64,000 nucleotides of DNA from assembly GCF_900115075.1 (NCBI RefSeq), contig NZ_FOVG01000001.1:1922001-1986000 (forward strand). The letters run 5' to 3'. Shown piece after piece: positions 19,169-28,210 of the stretch. Numbering within the stretch: the first letter of the stretch is position 1; each line of letters starts with the position of its first letter. A model generated the notes under the pieces. That model worked only from the letters and a program-made list of their open reading frames with translations, did no database searches and was not told the DNA's origin. This DNA comes from Candidatus Pantoea varia. GTDB lineage: Bacteria; Pseudomonadota; Gammaproteobacteria; Enterobacterales; Enterobacteriaceae. Both the position numbers and the translations under genes were made by a program.

Positions 19169-19202
19169 ACTCAGCGGGCGGAAATTCTCCGGCCCGCTGA
19201 GT
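19169..19202. terminator. hairpin between convergent OBAP gene and moaE
   Basis: 11-bp perfect arms ACTCAGCGGGC/GCCCGCTGAGT (19169-19179 and 19192-19202). There is no T-run on either strand. It lies between the ends of two convergent genes, so a bidirectional termination or mRNA-protecting role is plausible. Confidence 0.5.
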
Positions 19203-19215
19203 TGAAAACGCCGTC

Positions 19216-19668
19216 TTAGTCCCAGCGCTGAGCAGCCTGGTGGTCGCTGTCGCGGGCATCCACCCAGCGATCGCCCTGCGCTGTCGCTTCGCGCTTCCAG
19301 AACGGCGCGCGGGTTTTCAGGTAATCCATGATGAATTCGGCGGCAGAAAAGGCGCTGCCGCGATGGGCGCTGGTGACGCCCACCAGCACGATCTCATCGC
19401 CGGGAAACAGCTCACCGACGCGGTGAATCACCGTGACGCGCTGCAGCGGCCAGCGTTCGCGCGCCGCATCAACAATCTCCTGCAGCGCTTTTTCGGTCAT
19501 GCCGGGATAGTGCTCCAGCGTCAACGCCGCCACGTTATCACCCAGATTGTGGTTGCGGACTTTGCCGGTAAAGGTCACCACCGCACCATCTTCATCACAG
19601 GCCGCCAGCCAGCGATACGCTTCCGCCATATCAAAGGGGGCGGGGCCGACGCGAATCTGCGTTTCCAT
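19216..19668 (-). CDS. moaE: molybdopterin synthase catalytic subunit MoaE
   Basis: 150 aa (E. coli 150). With MoaD it adds two sulfurs to precursor Z to form molybdopterin in the cytosol. Visible landmarks: DGAVVTFTGKVRNHN (about 26-40), VGVTSAHRGSAFSAAEFIMDYLK and KTRAPFWKRE carrying the active-site lysines. Last gene of moaABCDE; its start is 1 nt after the moaD stop. Confidence 0.96.
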   Translation of the reverse strand: METQIRVGPAPFDMAEAYRWLAACDEDGAVVTFTGKVRNHNLGDNVAALTLEHYPGMTEKALQEIVDAARERWPLQRVTVIHRVGELFPGDEIVLVGVTSAHRGSAFSAAEFIMDYLKTRAPFWKREATAQGDRWVDARDSDHQAAQRWD

Positions 19669-19669
19669 C

Positions 19670-19915
19670 TCAGCCTCCGGTCACGGGCGGGAAAAAGGCC
19701 ACTTCATCACCGGCGTGCAGCGGGTGACTCATCGGCACCAGCGTCTGATTCACTGCCGCCAGCAATTTGCCTGACTCCAGCGCCAGCGCCCAGCGATCGT
19801 TGCGTTCGGCCAGCGCACTGCGCAGCGCAGCCACATCCGGATAATCAGCACCGACCTCAAGCGATGCGGTGCCGGTCAGCTCGCGCACCTGGGCGAAAAA
19901 CAGCACCTTAATCAT
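19670..19915 (-). CDS. moaD: molybdopterin synthase sulfur-carrier subunit MoaD
   Basis: 81 aa. Ubiquitin-like sulfur carrier, ending in the required Gly-Gly (FPPVTGG), which becomes a thiocarboxylate. Starts [15 protein letters not shown], matching E. coli MoaD; the ATG at 19913-19915 overlaps the moaC stop by 8 bp (ATGATTAA), so translation is coupled. The frame continues upstream but inside moaC. Confidence 0.96.
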   Translation of the reverse strand: MIKVLFFAQVRELTGTASLEVGADYPDVAALRSALAERNDRWALALESGKLLAAVNQTLVPMSHPLHAGDEVAFFPPVTGG

Positions 19916-20393
19916 GCGTGACCGCCTGGAAATCGCCGCTTTTGCCACCGCTCTTGCTGATTAACCGCAGCTGATCGATGACGATATCTTTCTGCACCGC
20001 TTTGCACATGTCGTAGATGGTCAGCGCGGCAACCGAGGCGGCCGTCAGCGCTTCCATCTCAACGCCGGTTTTGCCGGTCAGGCGACAGAGCGTGGTAATG
20101 CGAACCCGGTTATGGTCCGGTTCCGCTTCCAGGTTCACTTCCACTTTGCTCAGCATCAGCGGATGACAGAGCGGAATCAGCTCCCAGGTGCGTTTCGCTG
20201 CCTGAATCCCGGCAATACGCGCCGTGGCGAAGACATCCCCTTTGTGGTGGCTGCCTTCCATAATCATCTGCAGCGTTTCAGGCTGCATCAGTACCAGCAC
20301 TTCTGCCCGCGCTTCGCGCACGGTCTCAGCTTTGGCGGAAACATCCACCATGTGCGCTTCGCCCGCGGCGTTAATGTGAGTGAGTTGAGACAT
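19908..20393 (-). CDS. moaC: cyclic pyranopterin monophosphate synthase MoaC
   Basis: 161 aa, as in E. coli. Converts the MoaA product to cyclic pyranopterin monophosphate. Landmarks: [19 protein letters not shown] near the start, [13 protein letters not shown] (about 69-82) and [27 protein letters not shown] (about 110-136) with active-site Lys and Asp residues. Separated by 2 nt from moaB. Confidence 0.97.
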   Translation of the reverse strand: MSQLTHINAAGEAHMVDVSAKAETVREARAEVLVLMQPETLQMIMEGSHHKGDVFATARIAGIQAAKRTWELIPLCHPLMLSKVEVNLEAEPDHNRVRITTLCRLTGKTGVEMEALTAASVAALTIYDMCKAVQKDIVIDQLRLISKSGGKSGDFQAVTHD

Positions 20394-20395
20394 AC

Positions 20396-20911
20396 TTACC
20401 GTTTCTTCAGATGTGAGACAAAATTACAGGGCGCGGTGCGCCCATCAAGCTGGTCAGCGATAATACGCTCCCAGGCGGTGCGGCAGGCGCTGGTGGAACC
20501 CGGCACGGCCAGAATCAGCGTCCCGTTAGCCAGACCGGCAACGGCGCGCGACTGCAATGTTGAACCGCCAATCTCTTCATAGGAGATCATCCGGAACAGT
20601 TCGCCAAAGCCCTCAATCTCGCGATCGAAAAGCGGCAGCAGCGCTTCCGGTGTGCTGTTTTTCAGGTTAAAGCCGGTGCCGCCATTAATGATCGCCACCT
20701 GCACATCTTCACTGGCGATCCAGCGCGACACGGTGGCGCGAATGCGATAGAGATTATCCGGCACGATGGCGTGATCGACCACTTCATGACCCGCTTCCGC
20801 TGCCGCCTCGCGCAGGTAGTCGCCGGAGGTATCGTTACTGGCATCGCGACGGTCTGACACCGTCATCACCGCAATCTGCAATGCCTGAAATTCGCTGACT
20901 GGTTTACCCAT
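20396..20911 (-). CDS. moaB: molybdenum cofactor biosynthesis protein MoaB
   Basis: 171 aa (E. coli 170). MogA/MoaB molybdopterin-binding fold: [17 protein letters not shown] near residue 17, [19 protein letters not shown] (the GGTG motif) near 75, and [13 protein letters not shown]. Its activity in E. coli is dispensable because MogA does the adenylation; it is kept in the moa operon. Lies 14 nt after moaA. Confidence 0.95.
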   Translation of the reverse strand: MGKPVSEFQALQIAVMTVSDRRDASNDTSGDYLREAAAEAGHEVVDHAIVPDNLYRIRATVSRWIASEDVQVAIINGGTGFNLKNSTPEALLPLFDREIEGFGELFRMISYEEIGGSTLQSRAVAGLANGTLILAVPGSTSACRTAWERIIADQLDGRTAPCNFVSHLKKR

Positions 20912-20925
20912 ACTTCCTCCTGAAA

Positions 20926-21912
20926 TTAGCCGCCAATGTAAGAGAGATTCTGTGTGATGCCGGTGTTGCCCTGATGCAGGAAGTGCGTCTGCTTTTTCTG
21001 CCCCAGGCTGCTGGCAATGCGCGCCTGCAGTTCGGCCTGCTGTTCATCGGACGCCAGCAGGTCGCGCAGCGGCACACCGCCGTCACCAAACAGGCACAGG
21101 TGCAAATTGCCGTGCGCCGAGACGCGCAGACGGTTGCAGCTGGCACAGAAATCTTTGGCATAAGGCATGATCAGGCCAATCTCGCCGACATAGTCGGGAT
21201 GATAAAAGACCTGCGCCGGACCGTCGCTGCGTCCGCTTTCGCGGCGCTGCCAGCCCTGGGCGATGAGCTGATCGCGGATCACCATGCCGGAAACGTGCTG
21301 ATCGCGGAACAGCGTGCCGCCGTCGCCGGTCTCCATCAGTTCGATAAAGCGCAGCTGAATCGGACGGGTGCGGATCCAGTCGAGAAACGTGGCCAGATTA
21401 CGGCTGTTGAGATCGCGCATCAGCACGCTGTTGACTTTGACCTGGCGGAAACCAGCATCCAGAGCCGCATCAATCCCGCTCATCACCTGATGGAATTTAT
21501 CCTGACCGGTGATCGCGTGAAACTGACGGGCATCCAGGCTGTCGACGCTGACGTTGAGTGCGGTTAATCCCGCGTCGCGCCACTGTTTCACGTCGCGCGC
21601 CAGCCGGTAGCCGTTGGTGGTGACTGCGATCTGGCGGATAGAGGCGTTTTCACGCACCGCCGCAATGATGTCGGTGAAATCACGGCGCAGCGACGGCTCA
21701 CCGCCGGTCAGCCGCACTTTTTCGGTTCCGGCAGCGGCGAAGGCCCGTGTGACACGGCGGATTTCATCCAGTGAGAGAAAGCTTTTGTTACGAATTCCCT
21801 GGGGCTTGTAGCCGTCGGGCAAACAGTAGGTACAACGGAAATTACAGACATCCGTGACCGACAGGCGCAGGTAATAGAACTTACGCGCGTATGCATCAGT
21901 AAATTGTGACAC
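20926..21912 (-). CDS. moaA: GTP 3',8-cyclase MoaA
   Basis: 328 aa (E. coli 329). Radical-SAM enzyme for the first step of molybdenum cofactor synthesis. The N-terminal cluster motif is C23-x3-C27-x2-C30 (CNFRCTYC). The C-terminal cluster is CASC with a third Cys 13 residues later (LHLCLFG), and the chain ends in Gly-Gly, required for activity. [10 protein letters not shown] binds SAM. Start is GTG (21910-21912), with AGGAAAGG, the last part of the riboswitch, as its ribosome site. The Moco aptamer lies directly upstream, so translation is likely switched by cofactor. Confidence 0.97.
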   Translation of the reverse strand: MSQFTDAYARKFYYLRLSVTDVCNFRCTYCLPDGYKPQGIRNKSFLSLDEIRRVTRAFAAAGTEKVRLTGGEPSLRRDFTDIIAAVRENASIRQIAVTTNGYRLARDVKQWRDAGLTALNVSVDSLDARQFHAITGQDKFHQVMSGIDAALDAGFRQVKVNSVLMRDLNSRNLATFLDWIRTRPIQLRFIELMETGDGGTLFRDQHVSGMVIRDQLIAQGWQRRESGRSDGPAQVFYHPDYVGEIGLIMPYAKDFCASCNRLRVSAHGNLHLCLFGDGGVPLRDLLASDEQQAELQARIASSLGQKKQTHFLHQGNTGITQNLSYIGG

Positions 21913-21917
21913 CAGAA

Positions 21918-22025
21918 CACCTTTCCTGATTGGGAGATGCAGTCATTTCTTCCTGCACCCTGGCAGCTCGAGGGCTACGGCCTGAACCCCCTATCCGCAG
22001 ACGTAGGCATTCAGGCTTGAGTGTA
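21918..22025 (-). promoter_or_regulatory. Moco riboswitch (molybdenum cofactor RNA motif) in moaA leader
   Basis: On the minus strand the moaA leader contains the hallmark GGAAGAAATGAC segment closed by TGCA/TGCA arms, then a CTCCC block and AGGAAAGGTG. These match the 3' half of the E. coli moaA Moco motif. Upstream, GCCTGAA...TTCAGGC makes a further hairpin. The ribosome site lies inside the 3' end, which suggests occlusion when Moco or tungsten cofactor is bound. The 5' boundary is approximate. Confidence 0.87.
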
Positions 22026-22096
22026 CGCTGACCCGTTGGTCAGCGCGGTAAGCATGATGGTAGCGTGTATTTCACCACTCTTCCATTTGCTCTTTT

Positions 22097-22120
22097 CGCT
22101 ATATATTCTTATACATATCG
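22097..22120. promoter_or_regulatory. ModE operator upstream of moaA
   Basis: CGCTATATA, six bases, then TACATATCG: an inverted repeat with the 9-6-9 layout of ModE sites, about 185 bp upstream of moaA. ModE-molybdate is known to activate moaA in E. coli. The copy in front of modA has the same layout. Confidence 0.78.
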
Positions 22121-22239
22121 AACTTTCACCGCATTTTCGCGACAGGATACGTTAAAATGCGATCCAGATTTTGACGTAAGTCATCCGCGCGGGCTTAGCG
22201 ATTAGAGCCACGCCACGCGAAGGGATATTAAGGAGAAGT

Positions 22240-23163
22240 ATGAATCGCACACTGGCCGATCTTGATCGCGTTGTGGCACTGGGAGGCGGACACGGTTTAG
22301 GCCGCGTCATGTCTGCCCTTTCCCCCCTGGGTTCGCGTCTCACCGGTATCGTGACCACCACCGACAACGGCGGATCAACCGGCCGTATTCGTCGCTCCGA
22401 AGGCGGCATCGCCTGGGGCGACATGCGTAACTGCCTTAACCAGCTGATTGCAGAACCCAGCGTCGCCTCAGCGATGTTCGAGTACCGTTTTGCCGGTAAC
22501 GGCGAACTGGCCGGACACAACCTCGGTAATCTGATGCTACGGGCGCTGGACCATCTTAGCGTCCGTCCGCTGGAAGCGATCAACATCATCCGTAACCTGC
22601 TAAAAGTAGATGCCTTTTTAATCCCGATGTCAGAGCAGCCGGTGGATCTGGTGGCGATGGATGCCGAAGGTAATATGGTTTATGGCGAAACCGCCATTGA
22701 CGAGATGAAAGAGCCACCGCAGGAGCTGATGCTGCATCCCAACGTGCAGCCCACGCGGGAAGCGCTGCAGGCGATTGGCGAAGCGGATCTGATCCTGATT
22801 GGGCCGGGCAGCTTTTACACCAGCCTGATGCCGATTCTGCTGATGGAAGAGATGGCACAGGCACTGCGTCGCACACCCGCCACCATGGTATTTATCGGCA
22901 ATCTGGGCCGCGAGCTGAGTCCCGCCGCCGCCCGTCTCTCGGTGGCTGACAAGCTTCAGATGATGGAGCGTTACATCGGCAAGCGGGTGATTGATGCTGT
23001 GGTGGTCGGTCCGTCAGTGGCGACAGACGGTATTGAAAATCGTCTGATTATCCGTGAACCGCTGGAGGCCGCCGACATCAAATATCGTCACGACCGCCAG
23101 CTGTTACGGGTGGCGCTGGAACACGCCATTCAGGGCTTTGACGGCGCTACGAGGCCGCAATAA
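22240..23163 (+). CDS. ybhK: YvcK/CofD-family protein YbhK
   Basis: 307 aa (E. coli YbhK 302). Nucleotide-sugar-binding fold related to B. subtilis YvcK (gluconeogenic growth and cell shape) and CofD transferases. Motifs: [17 protein letters not shown] (11-27), [26 protein letters not shown] and [23 protein letters not shown] with an AAGGAGAAG site. No catalytic activity is assigned. The 3' end overlaps the convergent uvrB gene by 17 bp. Confidence 0.93.
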   Translation: MNRTLADLDRVVALGGGHGLGRVMSALSPLGSRLTGIVTTTDNGGSTGRIRRSEGGIAWGDMRNCLNQLIAEPSVASAMFEYRFAGNGELAGHNLGNLMLRALDHLSVRPLEAINIIRNLLKVDAFLIPMSEQPVDLVAMDAEGNMVYGETAIDEMKEPPQELMLHPNVQPTREALQAIGEADLILIGPGSFYTSLMPILLMEEMAQALRRTPATMVFIGNLGRELSPAAARLSVADKLQMMERYIGKRVIDAVVVGPSVATDGIENRLIIREPLEAADIKYRHDRQLLRVALEHAIQGFDGATRPQ

Positions 23164-25168
23164 ACAGTGTACGCAGCTCATGCAGCTGATCGCGCACATT
23201 GGCCGCCTGTTCGAACTCCAGGTTCTGCGCATGCTGCTGCATCTGCCCTTCCAGCTCGTGGATTTTCTTCTGCAACGCCTGCGGCGTTAACAGCTGGAAA
23301 TCGGCCAGCGCCTGAGCTTCACCAGGACGTGCCGGTTTCGCTATGCCGCGGGTTTTTACCACGTTTTTGCCCAGTTCCAGAATATCGGTGATCTTCTTAT
23401 TCAGGCCCTGCGGCACAATGCCGTTCTGTTCGTTGTGCAGTTGCTGTTTCTCGCGGCGACGCTCGGTCTCTTCAATGGCACGCGCCATCGACGGCGTGAT
23501 TTTATCGCCGTAGAGAATTGCCTTACCGTTGATGTTACGCGCCGCACGGCCAATGGTCTGAATCAGCGATCGTTCAGAACGCAGGAAGCCCTCTTTGTCC
23601 GCATCCAGAATCGCCACCAGCGACACTTCCGGCATATCCAGCCCCTCACGCAGCAGGTTGATGCCCACCAGCACATCAAACTCACCCAGGCGTAAGTCGC
23701 GGATAATCTCCATACGCTCTACGGTGTCGATGTCGGAGTGCAGATAACGCACCTTCTCGCCGTGCTCAGAGAGATACTCGGTGAGATCTTCCGCCATGCG
23801 TTTGGTCAACACCGTCACCAGCACACGCTCATTGATCTCAACGCGCTTACGGATTTCCGACAGCAGATCGTCTACCTGGGTACCGACCGGACGCACTTCG
23901 ATAATCGGGTCAAGCAGGCCAGTAGGACGCACCACCTGATCGACTACTTCGTCGCCCGACTTTTCCAGTTCATATTTGCCCGGCGTCGCCGAAACATAGA
24001 TGGTCTGCGGTGCCAGCGCCTCGAACTCTTCAAACTTCATCGGACGGTTGTCTAGCGCCGACGGCAGGCGGAAGCCATACTCCACCAGTGTCTCTTTACG
24101 CGCCCGGTCGCCTTTGTACATGCCGCCAATCTGCGGAATGGTGACGTGCGATTCATCCACCACCAGCAGACCATCGGCCGGCAGATAATCAAACAGCGTC
24201 GGCGGCGCTTCGCCCGGTCCGCGTGCGGAGAGGTAGCGCGAGTAGTTCTCGATGCCGGAGCAGTAGCCCAGCTCACTCATCATCTCCAGGTCAAACTGGG
24301 TACGCTGAGTAATACGCTGCTCTTCCAGCAGCTTATTGTTCTCCAGCAGCACCCGGCGACGGTCCGCCAGCTCCACTTTGATATCTTCCATCGCCTGCAG
24401 AATGCGCTCACGCGGCGTCACGTAGTGCGTCTTGGGGTAGATGGTAAAGCGCGGCACCACCGAATCGATCTGACCGGTCAGCGGGTCAAACAGCGACAGA
24501 CGTTCAACCTCCTGATCAAACAGCTCGACACGCAGCGCAATATCGTCTGACTCCGCCGGGAAGATATCGATCACTTCGCCACGCACGCGGAAAGTGCCGC
24601 GCTGGAACGCCTGGTCGTTGCGGGCGTATTGCAGCTCCGACAGACGGCGCAGAATACTGCGCTGATCGATAATCATGCCGCGGGTCAGGTGCAGCATCAT
24701 TTTCAGATAGAGATCGGGATCGCCCAGACCGTAGATCGCTGAAACCGACGCCACCACAATAACGTCGCGTCGCTCCAGCAGCGCCTTGGTGGCCGACAGA
24801 CGCATCTGTTCGATGTGTTCGTTCACCGACGCATCCTTTTCGATAAAGGTGTCGGAGCTCGGCACATAGGCTTCAGGCTGATAGTAGTCGTAGTAAGAGA
24901 CGAAAAACTCGACGGCGTTATCCGGGAAAAACTCTTTCATCTCGCCATAGAGCTGGGCAGCCAGCGTCTTGTTCGGTGCCAGTACCATCGTCGGGCGGTT
25001 GAGGTCGGCAATGACGTTGGCGACGGTAAAGGTTTTACCGGAGCCGGTTACGCCTAATAAGGTCTGATGGGCCAGTCCATCCTCCAGCCCCTCTTCCAGG
25101 CGACGGATCGCCTCAGGCTGGTCGCCCGAAGGTTTAAAGGCGGAATTCAGTTTAAAAGCTTTGGTCAT
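23147..25168 (-). CDS. uvrB: excinuclease ABC subunit B
   Basis: 673 aa, exactly the E. coli length. Damage-verifying helicase-like subunit of nucleotide excision repair. Walker A GVTGSGKT (39-46), the DNA-inserting beta-hairpin [12 protein letters not shown] (about 92-103), DESH box ([11 protein letters not shown]), helicase motifs including QTIGRAARN, and the C-terminal UVR domain ([20 protein letters not shown]), which contacts UvrC. A LexA box lies 77-96 bp upstream, so the gene should be SOS-inducible. Overlaps ybhK tail to tail. Confidence 0.98.
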   Translation of the reverse strand: MTKAFKLNSAFKPSGDQPEAIRRLEEGLEDGLAHQTLLGVTGSGKTFTVANVIADLNRPTMVLAPNKTLAAQLYGEMKEFFPDNAVEFFVSYYDYYQPEAYVPSSDTFIEKDASVNEHIEQMRLSATKALLERRDVIVVASVSAIYGLGDPDLYLKMMLHLTRGMIIDQRSILRRLSELQYARNDQAFQRGTFRVRGEVIDIFPAESDDIALRVELFDQEVERLSLFDPLTGQIDSVVPRFTIYPKTHYVTPRERILQAMEDIKVELADRRRVLLENNKLLEEQRITQRTQFDLEMMSELGYCSGIENYSRYLSARGPGEAPPTLFDYLPADGLLVVDESHVTIPQIGGMYKGDRARKETLVEYGFRLPSALDNRPMKFEEFEALAPQTIYVSATPGKYELEKSGDEVVDQVVRPTGLLDPIIEVRPVGTQVDDLLSEIRKRVEINERVLVTVLTKRMAEDLTEYLSEHGEKVRYLHSDIDTVERMEIIRDLRLGEFDVLVGINLLREGLDMPEVSLVAILDADKEGFLRSERSLIQTIGRAARNINGKAILYGDKITPSMARAIEETERRREKQQLHNEQNGIVPQGLNKKITDILELGKNVVKTRGIAKPARPGEAQALADFQLLTPQALQKKIHELEGQMQQHAQNLEFEQAANVRDQLHELRTLFIAAS

Positions 25169-25244
25169 GAATGCAGTTCCTGCTGGAGAAGTCGGCGGGC
25201 AGGCACTTATTTTACTCTGCTATGGTGATTTTGCCAGAAAATAA

Positions 25245-25264
25245 TACTGGATATAAAAACAGTA
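25245..25264. promoter_or_regulatory. LexA (SOS) box of uvrB
   Basis: TACTGGATATAAAAACAGTA: CTG-N10-CAG with an AT-rich core and the flanking TA, close to the E. coli SOS consensus. It lies 77-96 bp upstream of the uvrB start. uvrB is an established LexA target in E. coli. Confidence 0.92.
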
Positions 25265-25346
25265 TTAATGCACTCTTATCGCCAGCATGGTGATACCTTC
25301 CACACCGGCGATGTGACCGCGATAGCGCAAAGACGGTTGCGCAATG

Positions 25347-25578
25347 TTATCCCCAGACCGGGATCTGATTTAACATTTGTCAATAGAGCGTCACAAAATT
25401 ACAGTTCGGTTACCTGACAGATAAATCGCAGGCTTGTTTTTTGATAACAAACTGATTTTATTGACTTAAGCTTATAAGGCCAGATTCTCGTCATTATGTT
25501 ACCAGGCCGCGTATTTCCTCGCTTCCAACTGGTTTTCATTACCTAATGCACAAGGTTATCCACAGGAATGGTGGATAA
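25347..25578. promoter_or_regulatory. DnaA-box cluster in the uvrB upstream region
   Basis: A perfect DnaA box TTATCCACA (25556-25564) faces GTGGATAA (25571-25578) in an exact TTATCCAC-N7-GTGGATAA dyad. A one-mismatch box TTATCCCCA lies at 25347-25355. The 892-bp gap between uvrB and the ATPase gene otherwise contains only the LexA box, the sigma-54/NtrC candidates and no convincing gene. Confidence 0.6.
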
Positions 25579-25782
25579 GTGATGGCAGCCCCGACGCCAT
25601 CAGCTGTGTATAATTTTTCCCTGCCTCTCCCTCACAGTGAAAATAATTTTTTTTGCGTTAAATTTCGCAGCGGCGGCTGACGGATTATTCTGCATTTTTA
25701 ATCTGTCGCCTGGCTCGGTATGCAAATTCTGCGGCTCAGACTACGATTCTTATTCAGACCTCCTGCCTCTTCACAGCACGTC

Positions 25783-25821
25783 TGCACCAGAAACAGCGCC
25801 CTGAGGCACTGCAAAAGTGCA
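25783..25821 (+). promoter_or_regulatory. candidate NtrC enhancer sites
   Basis: GCAC-N7-GTGC (25806-25820) has the exact core of the NtrC dyad. A perfect half-site TGCACCA (25783-25789) lies upstream, and its dyad centre is 22 bp (two helical turns) away. Both are 125-150 bp before the predicted sigma-54 start site, the usual enhancer distance. Confidence 0.5.
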
Positions 25822-25914
25822 GCGGCGTGACCACCGAGGGGAATTGATAAGTTTTTCTCATCTTTTATCCCTGAAACCCCGCATTCCGGCAGGAATCAGG
25901 ACCGTTTTTAGATC

Positions 25915-25930
25915 TGGCCTGGGAATTGCA
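25915..25930 (+). promoter_or_regulatory. candidate sigma-54 (-24/-12) promoter
   Basis: TGGCCTGGGAATTGCA compares with TGGCACG-N4-TTGCW: GG and GC are exactly 12 bases apart and only two consensus positions differ. It points toward the orphan ATPase gene with a leader of about 120 nt. No matching sigma-70 promoter was recognised closer to that gene. Confidence 0.55.
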
Positions 25931-26060
25931 GGACTGACTGGCGTCACCGCGCTTTACGCGCACTGTGCTGCAATGGCGAGGCTGCCATTGCTGATGACTT
26001 GTTTGCCAGACGACAGAGAGCGGATGCAATCAGGCTAATGATCGGGAAGGAGAGTGTCAG

Positions 26061-26783
26061 ATGCTGAGTCTACGTTCGGTAAATCAATTTTATGGTCAAA
26101 ACCATATTCTGTGGGATGTGGACCTGGATCTGTCGCCTGGCACCTGCACCGGCGTTCTGGGTCGCCCTGGCATGGGAAAAACCACGCTGGTAAACTGCAT
26201 CATGGGCAGACTGCCGATTAACAGCGGCTCGATTTCCTGGAAAGAGGATGGCTCGCCGCCAGAAGACCTGCTGCTGCAACCGGCGGAACAGCGGGCGCAG
26301 ATGGGCATTGGCTATGTGCCGCAGGGCCGTCATATTTTCACCCAGATGAGCGTGGAAGATAACCTGCTGATAGCCCTGCTGGCGGGTGCCAGCCAGCGCG
26401 ATCGGCATCGCGCCATTCCTGAAATGGTGTTCGACCTGTTCCCGGCGCTCTATTCACTGCGCCAGCAGCGCAGCGGCGATCTGCCGATCGATCAGCAGCA
26501 ACAGCTGGCCCTGGCGCGCGCGCTGGTGCTACAGCCCAAACTGCTGATTCTGGATGAACCGACCGACGGGATGTCGCCGTGGCTGGAAGAGGAGATGGGC
26601 AACCTGATCCGCCGTCTTAACCTCGACTACGGCCTGACCATCCTGCTGCTGGAGCAGCGCCTGTCTCTGATCCGTCGCGTAGCGGACTATTTCCTGCTGC
26701 TGCACCGCGGCCGCAATGTGGCGCAGGGCAGCATGGAACAGCTCGATGACCACACCGTCGATAAATGGCTGACAGTGGCCTGA
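26061..26783 (+). CDS. orphan ABC ATPase, UrtE/LivF-like, with altered signature motif
   Basis: 240 aa. N-terminal LSLRSVNQFYGQNHILWDV and IGYVPQGRHIFTQMSVEDNLL resemble UrtE (urea) and LivF (branched amino acid) ATPases. Walker A GRPGMGKT (34-41), Q-loop Gln88, Walker B LLILDEP (161-167) and the LLEQ segment are intact. The ABC signature, normally LSGGQ, reads LPIDQ (141-145). No permease or binding-protein gene is nearby. A GGAAGGAG site precedes the ATG. The stop is 3 bp from the convergent bioD stop. E. coli has no gene here. It may be a decayed transporter subunit or one serving in trans; it may not hydrolyse ATP normally. Confidence 0.8.
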   Translation: MLSLRSVNQFYGQNHILWDVDLDLSPGTCTGVLGRPGMGKTTLVNCIMGRLPINSGSISWKEDGSPPEDLLLQPAEQRAQMGIGYVPQGRHIFTQMSVEDNLLIALLAGASQRDRHRAIPEMVFDLFPALYSLRQQRSGDLPIDQQQQLALARALVLQPKLLILDEPTDGMSPWLEEEMGNLIRRLNLDYGLTILLLEQRLSLIRRVADYFLLLHRGRNVAQGSMEQLDDHTVDKWLTVA

Positions 26784-26786
26784 ATC

Positions 26787-27458
26787 TTATTGGGGGAGAG
26801 TCAGGTATTGCCCACAGGACGCCTGCTGCGCCGCATCGGTGAGATACGGAATCGTGCCCAGACAGGGCGCAGGCAGTCGGTTTTTCAGGCTGGTGAGATA
26901 CTCCGGATAGCGTTTGCCCGGCGGTTCGACGGTGTTGGCGATCCACCCCACCAGCGGCAGACCGCGCGCCCGCACCGCCTCGGCGGTGAGCATGGCGTGG
27001 TTGATGCAGCCGAGCTTAATCCCCACCACCAGAATGACTGGCAGCTTTTCGCTGACCACCCAGTCCGCATAGGTGTGTGTCTCTGACAGCGGGGTATACC
27101 AGCCGCCTGCGCCCTCGACCAGAATCCAGTCCGCCAGCGGTTCCAGCGCCGCCAGCCCCGCCGACAGCGCCAGATGCGTAATCGGCCTGCCCTCTTCTGC
27201 GCTGACGATGTGCGGCGAGGTCGGCTCCATAAACGCCAGAGGATTCACCTGCTGATAGGTTAGCGGCACGCTGCTGAAACGCTGCAACGCCAGCGCATCG
27301 CTGTTGCGAATCCCCTCTGGCGTCCTCTCACAGCCTGACGCAACCGGCTTATAGCCCGCACAGCGAAAGCCCGCCGCGGCAGCAGCCTGCAACAGGGCAC
27401 CGCTGGCGACTGTTTTACCGACTTCGGTGTCGGTGCCGGTAATAAAAAACCGTTTCAT
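26787..27458 (-). CDS. bioD: dethiobiotin synthetase
   Basis: 223 aa (E. coli 225). ATP-dependent carboxylation of DAPA to dethiobiotin. P-loop GTDTEVGKT (8-16), KPVASG (about 37-42), VEGAGGW and GCINHAMLTAEAVRA. Last gene of bioBFCD; its ATG overlaps the bioC stop by 4 bp. Converges on the orphan ATPase gene with a 3-bp gap. Confidence 0.97.
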   Translation of the reverse strand: MKRFFITGTDTEVGKTVASGALLQAAAAAGFRCAGYKPVASGCERTPEGIRNSDALALQRFSSVPLTYQQVNPLAFMEPTSPHIVSAEEGRPITHLALSAGLAALEPLADWILVEGAGGWYTPLSETHTYADWVVSEKLPVILVVGIKLGCINHAMLTAEAVRARGLPLVGWIANTVEPPGKRYPEYLTSLKNRLPAPCLGTIPYLTDAAQQASCGQYLTLPQ

Positions 27459-28210
27459 GAAAGAGTGACTCCATAAATTAAATGGTAACTCAGGCGATAG
27501 CCGTGCCGATCGCGCGGCCAGTGCGCCTCTAACTGGTTAAGCCGTTGCCGGGTTAAACTCTGCCCGTCGCGGCCCTGATGCAGATGTGTCGCACCAATCC
27601 CTTTCAGGGATCGCATGGCGCTGAGCGCATCGGGAAAATGCAGGGTTACCCTCTCTGAGCTGCAGCGCAGTTGCTCTGCGTGGCAGGCAGCCGCAATCTG
27701 CGATTCGCTGAGAAAGCGGTTGGCATGAGGCAACGCATCCAGATGGGACCAGGCCTCATGAACTTCCTGCAGCGAACCGTCGCCCAGCGTGGAAAACAGC
27801 AGCGTGCCATCGGGCCGTAGCACCCGCCGGAACTGGCGCAGCGCGCCGGGTAGATCCTCACTCCACTGCACCGCCAGATTGCTCCACACCAGGTCGATGG
27901 TGTTATCCGCCAGCGGCAACGCGTCGATGTCACCCGTCAGATAGTGCTGCGCCGCGTCGTTATCCCGCGCCTGTTGCAGCATCTGCACAGAGAGATCGAG
28001 TGCCGTCACTTGTTTGCCGCGTTCACGCCACAGCCTGCTGTACCAGCCGGTGCCACATCCGGCATCCAGCAGCTGCAGCCCGCTGTGAGCCGGTGCACGT
28101 GCCAGCAGCGCATCGCCGCTACGCCGTTGCAGCGCCGCATGGGCGTCGTAATGGCTGGCCGCCCGGCCAAAGGCGCGTGCAACCGCCTGCTTATCAACCC
28201 GCAGCGTCAT
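27455..28210 (-). CDS. bioC: malonyl-ACP O-methyltransferase
   Basis: 251 aa (E. coli 251). SAM methyltransferase that disguises malonyl-ACP so fatty-acid synthesis can build pimelate. Starts [25 protein letters not shown] motif [11 protein letters not shown], then [10 protein letters not shown] and [14 protein letters not shown]. The chosen ATG (28208-28210) matches E. coli; it lies inside the 3' end of bioF (17-bp overlap), indicating coupling. Confidence 0.95.
   Translation of the reverse strand: MTLRVDKQAVARAFGRAASHYDAHAALQRRSGDALLARAPAHSGLQLLDAGCGTGWYSRLWRERGKQVTALDLSVQMLQQARDNDAAQHYLTGDIDALPLADNTIDLVWSNLAVQWSEDLPGALRQFRRVLRPDGTLLFSTLGDGSLQEVHEAWSHLDALPHANRFLSESQIAAACHAEQLRCSSERVTLHFPDALSAMRSLKGIGATHLHQGRDGQSLTRQRLNQLEAHWPRDRHGYRLSYHLIYGVTLS

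Noticed and set aside
25817-26038. 73-codon open frame before the orphan ATPase
   Set aside because: It overlaps the predicted NtrC and sigma-54 elements, has no recognised family and no clean ribosome site. Probably not a gene.
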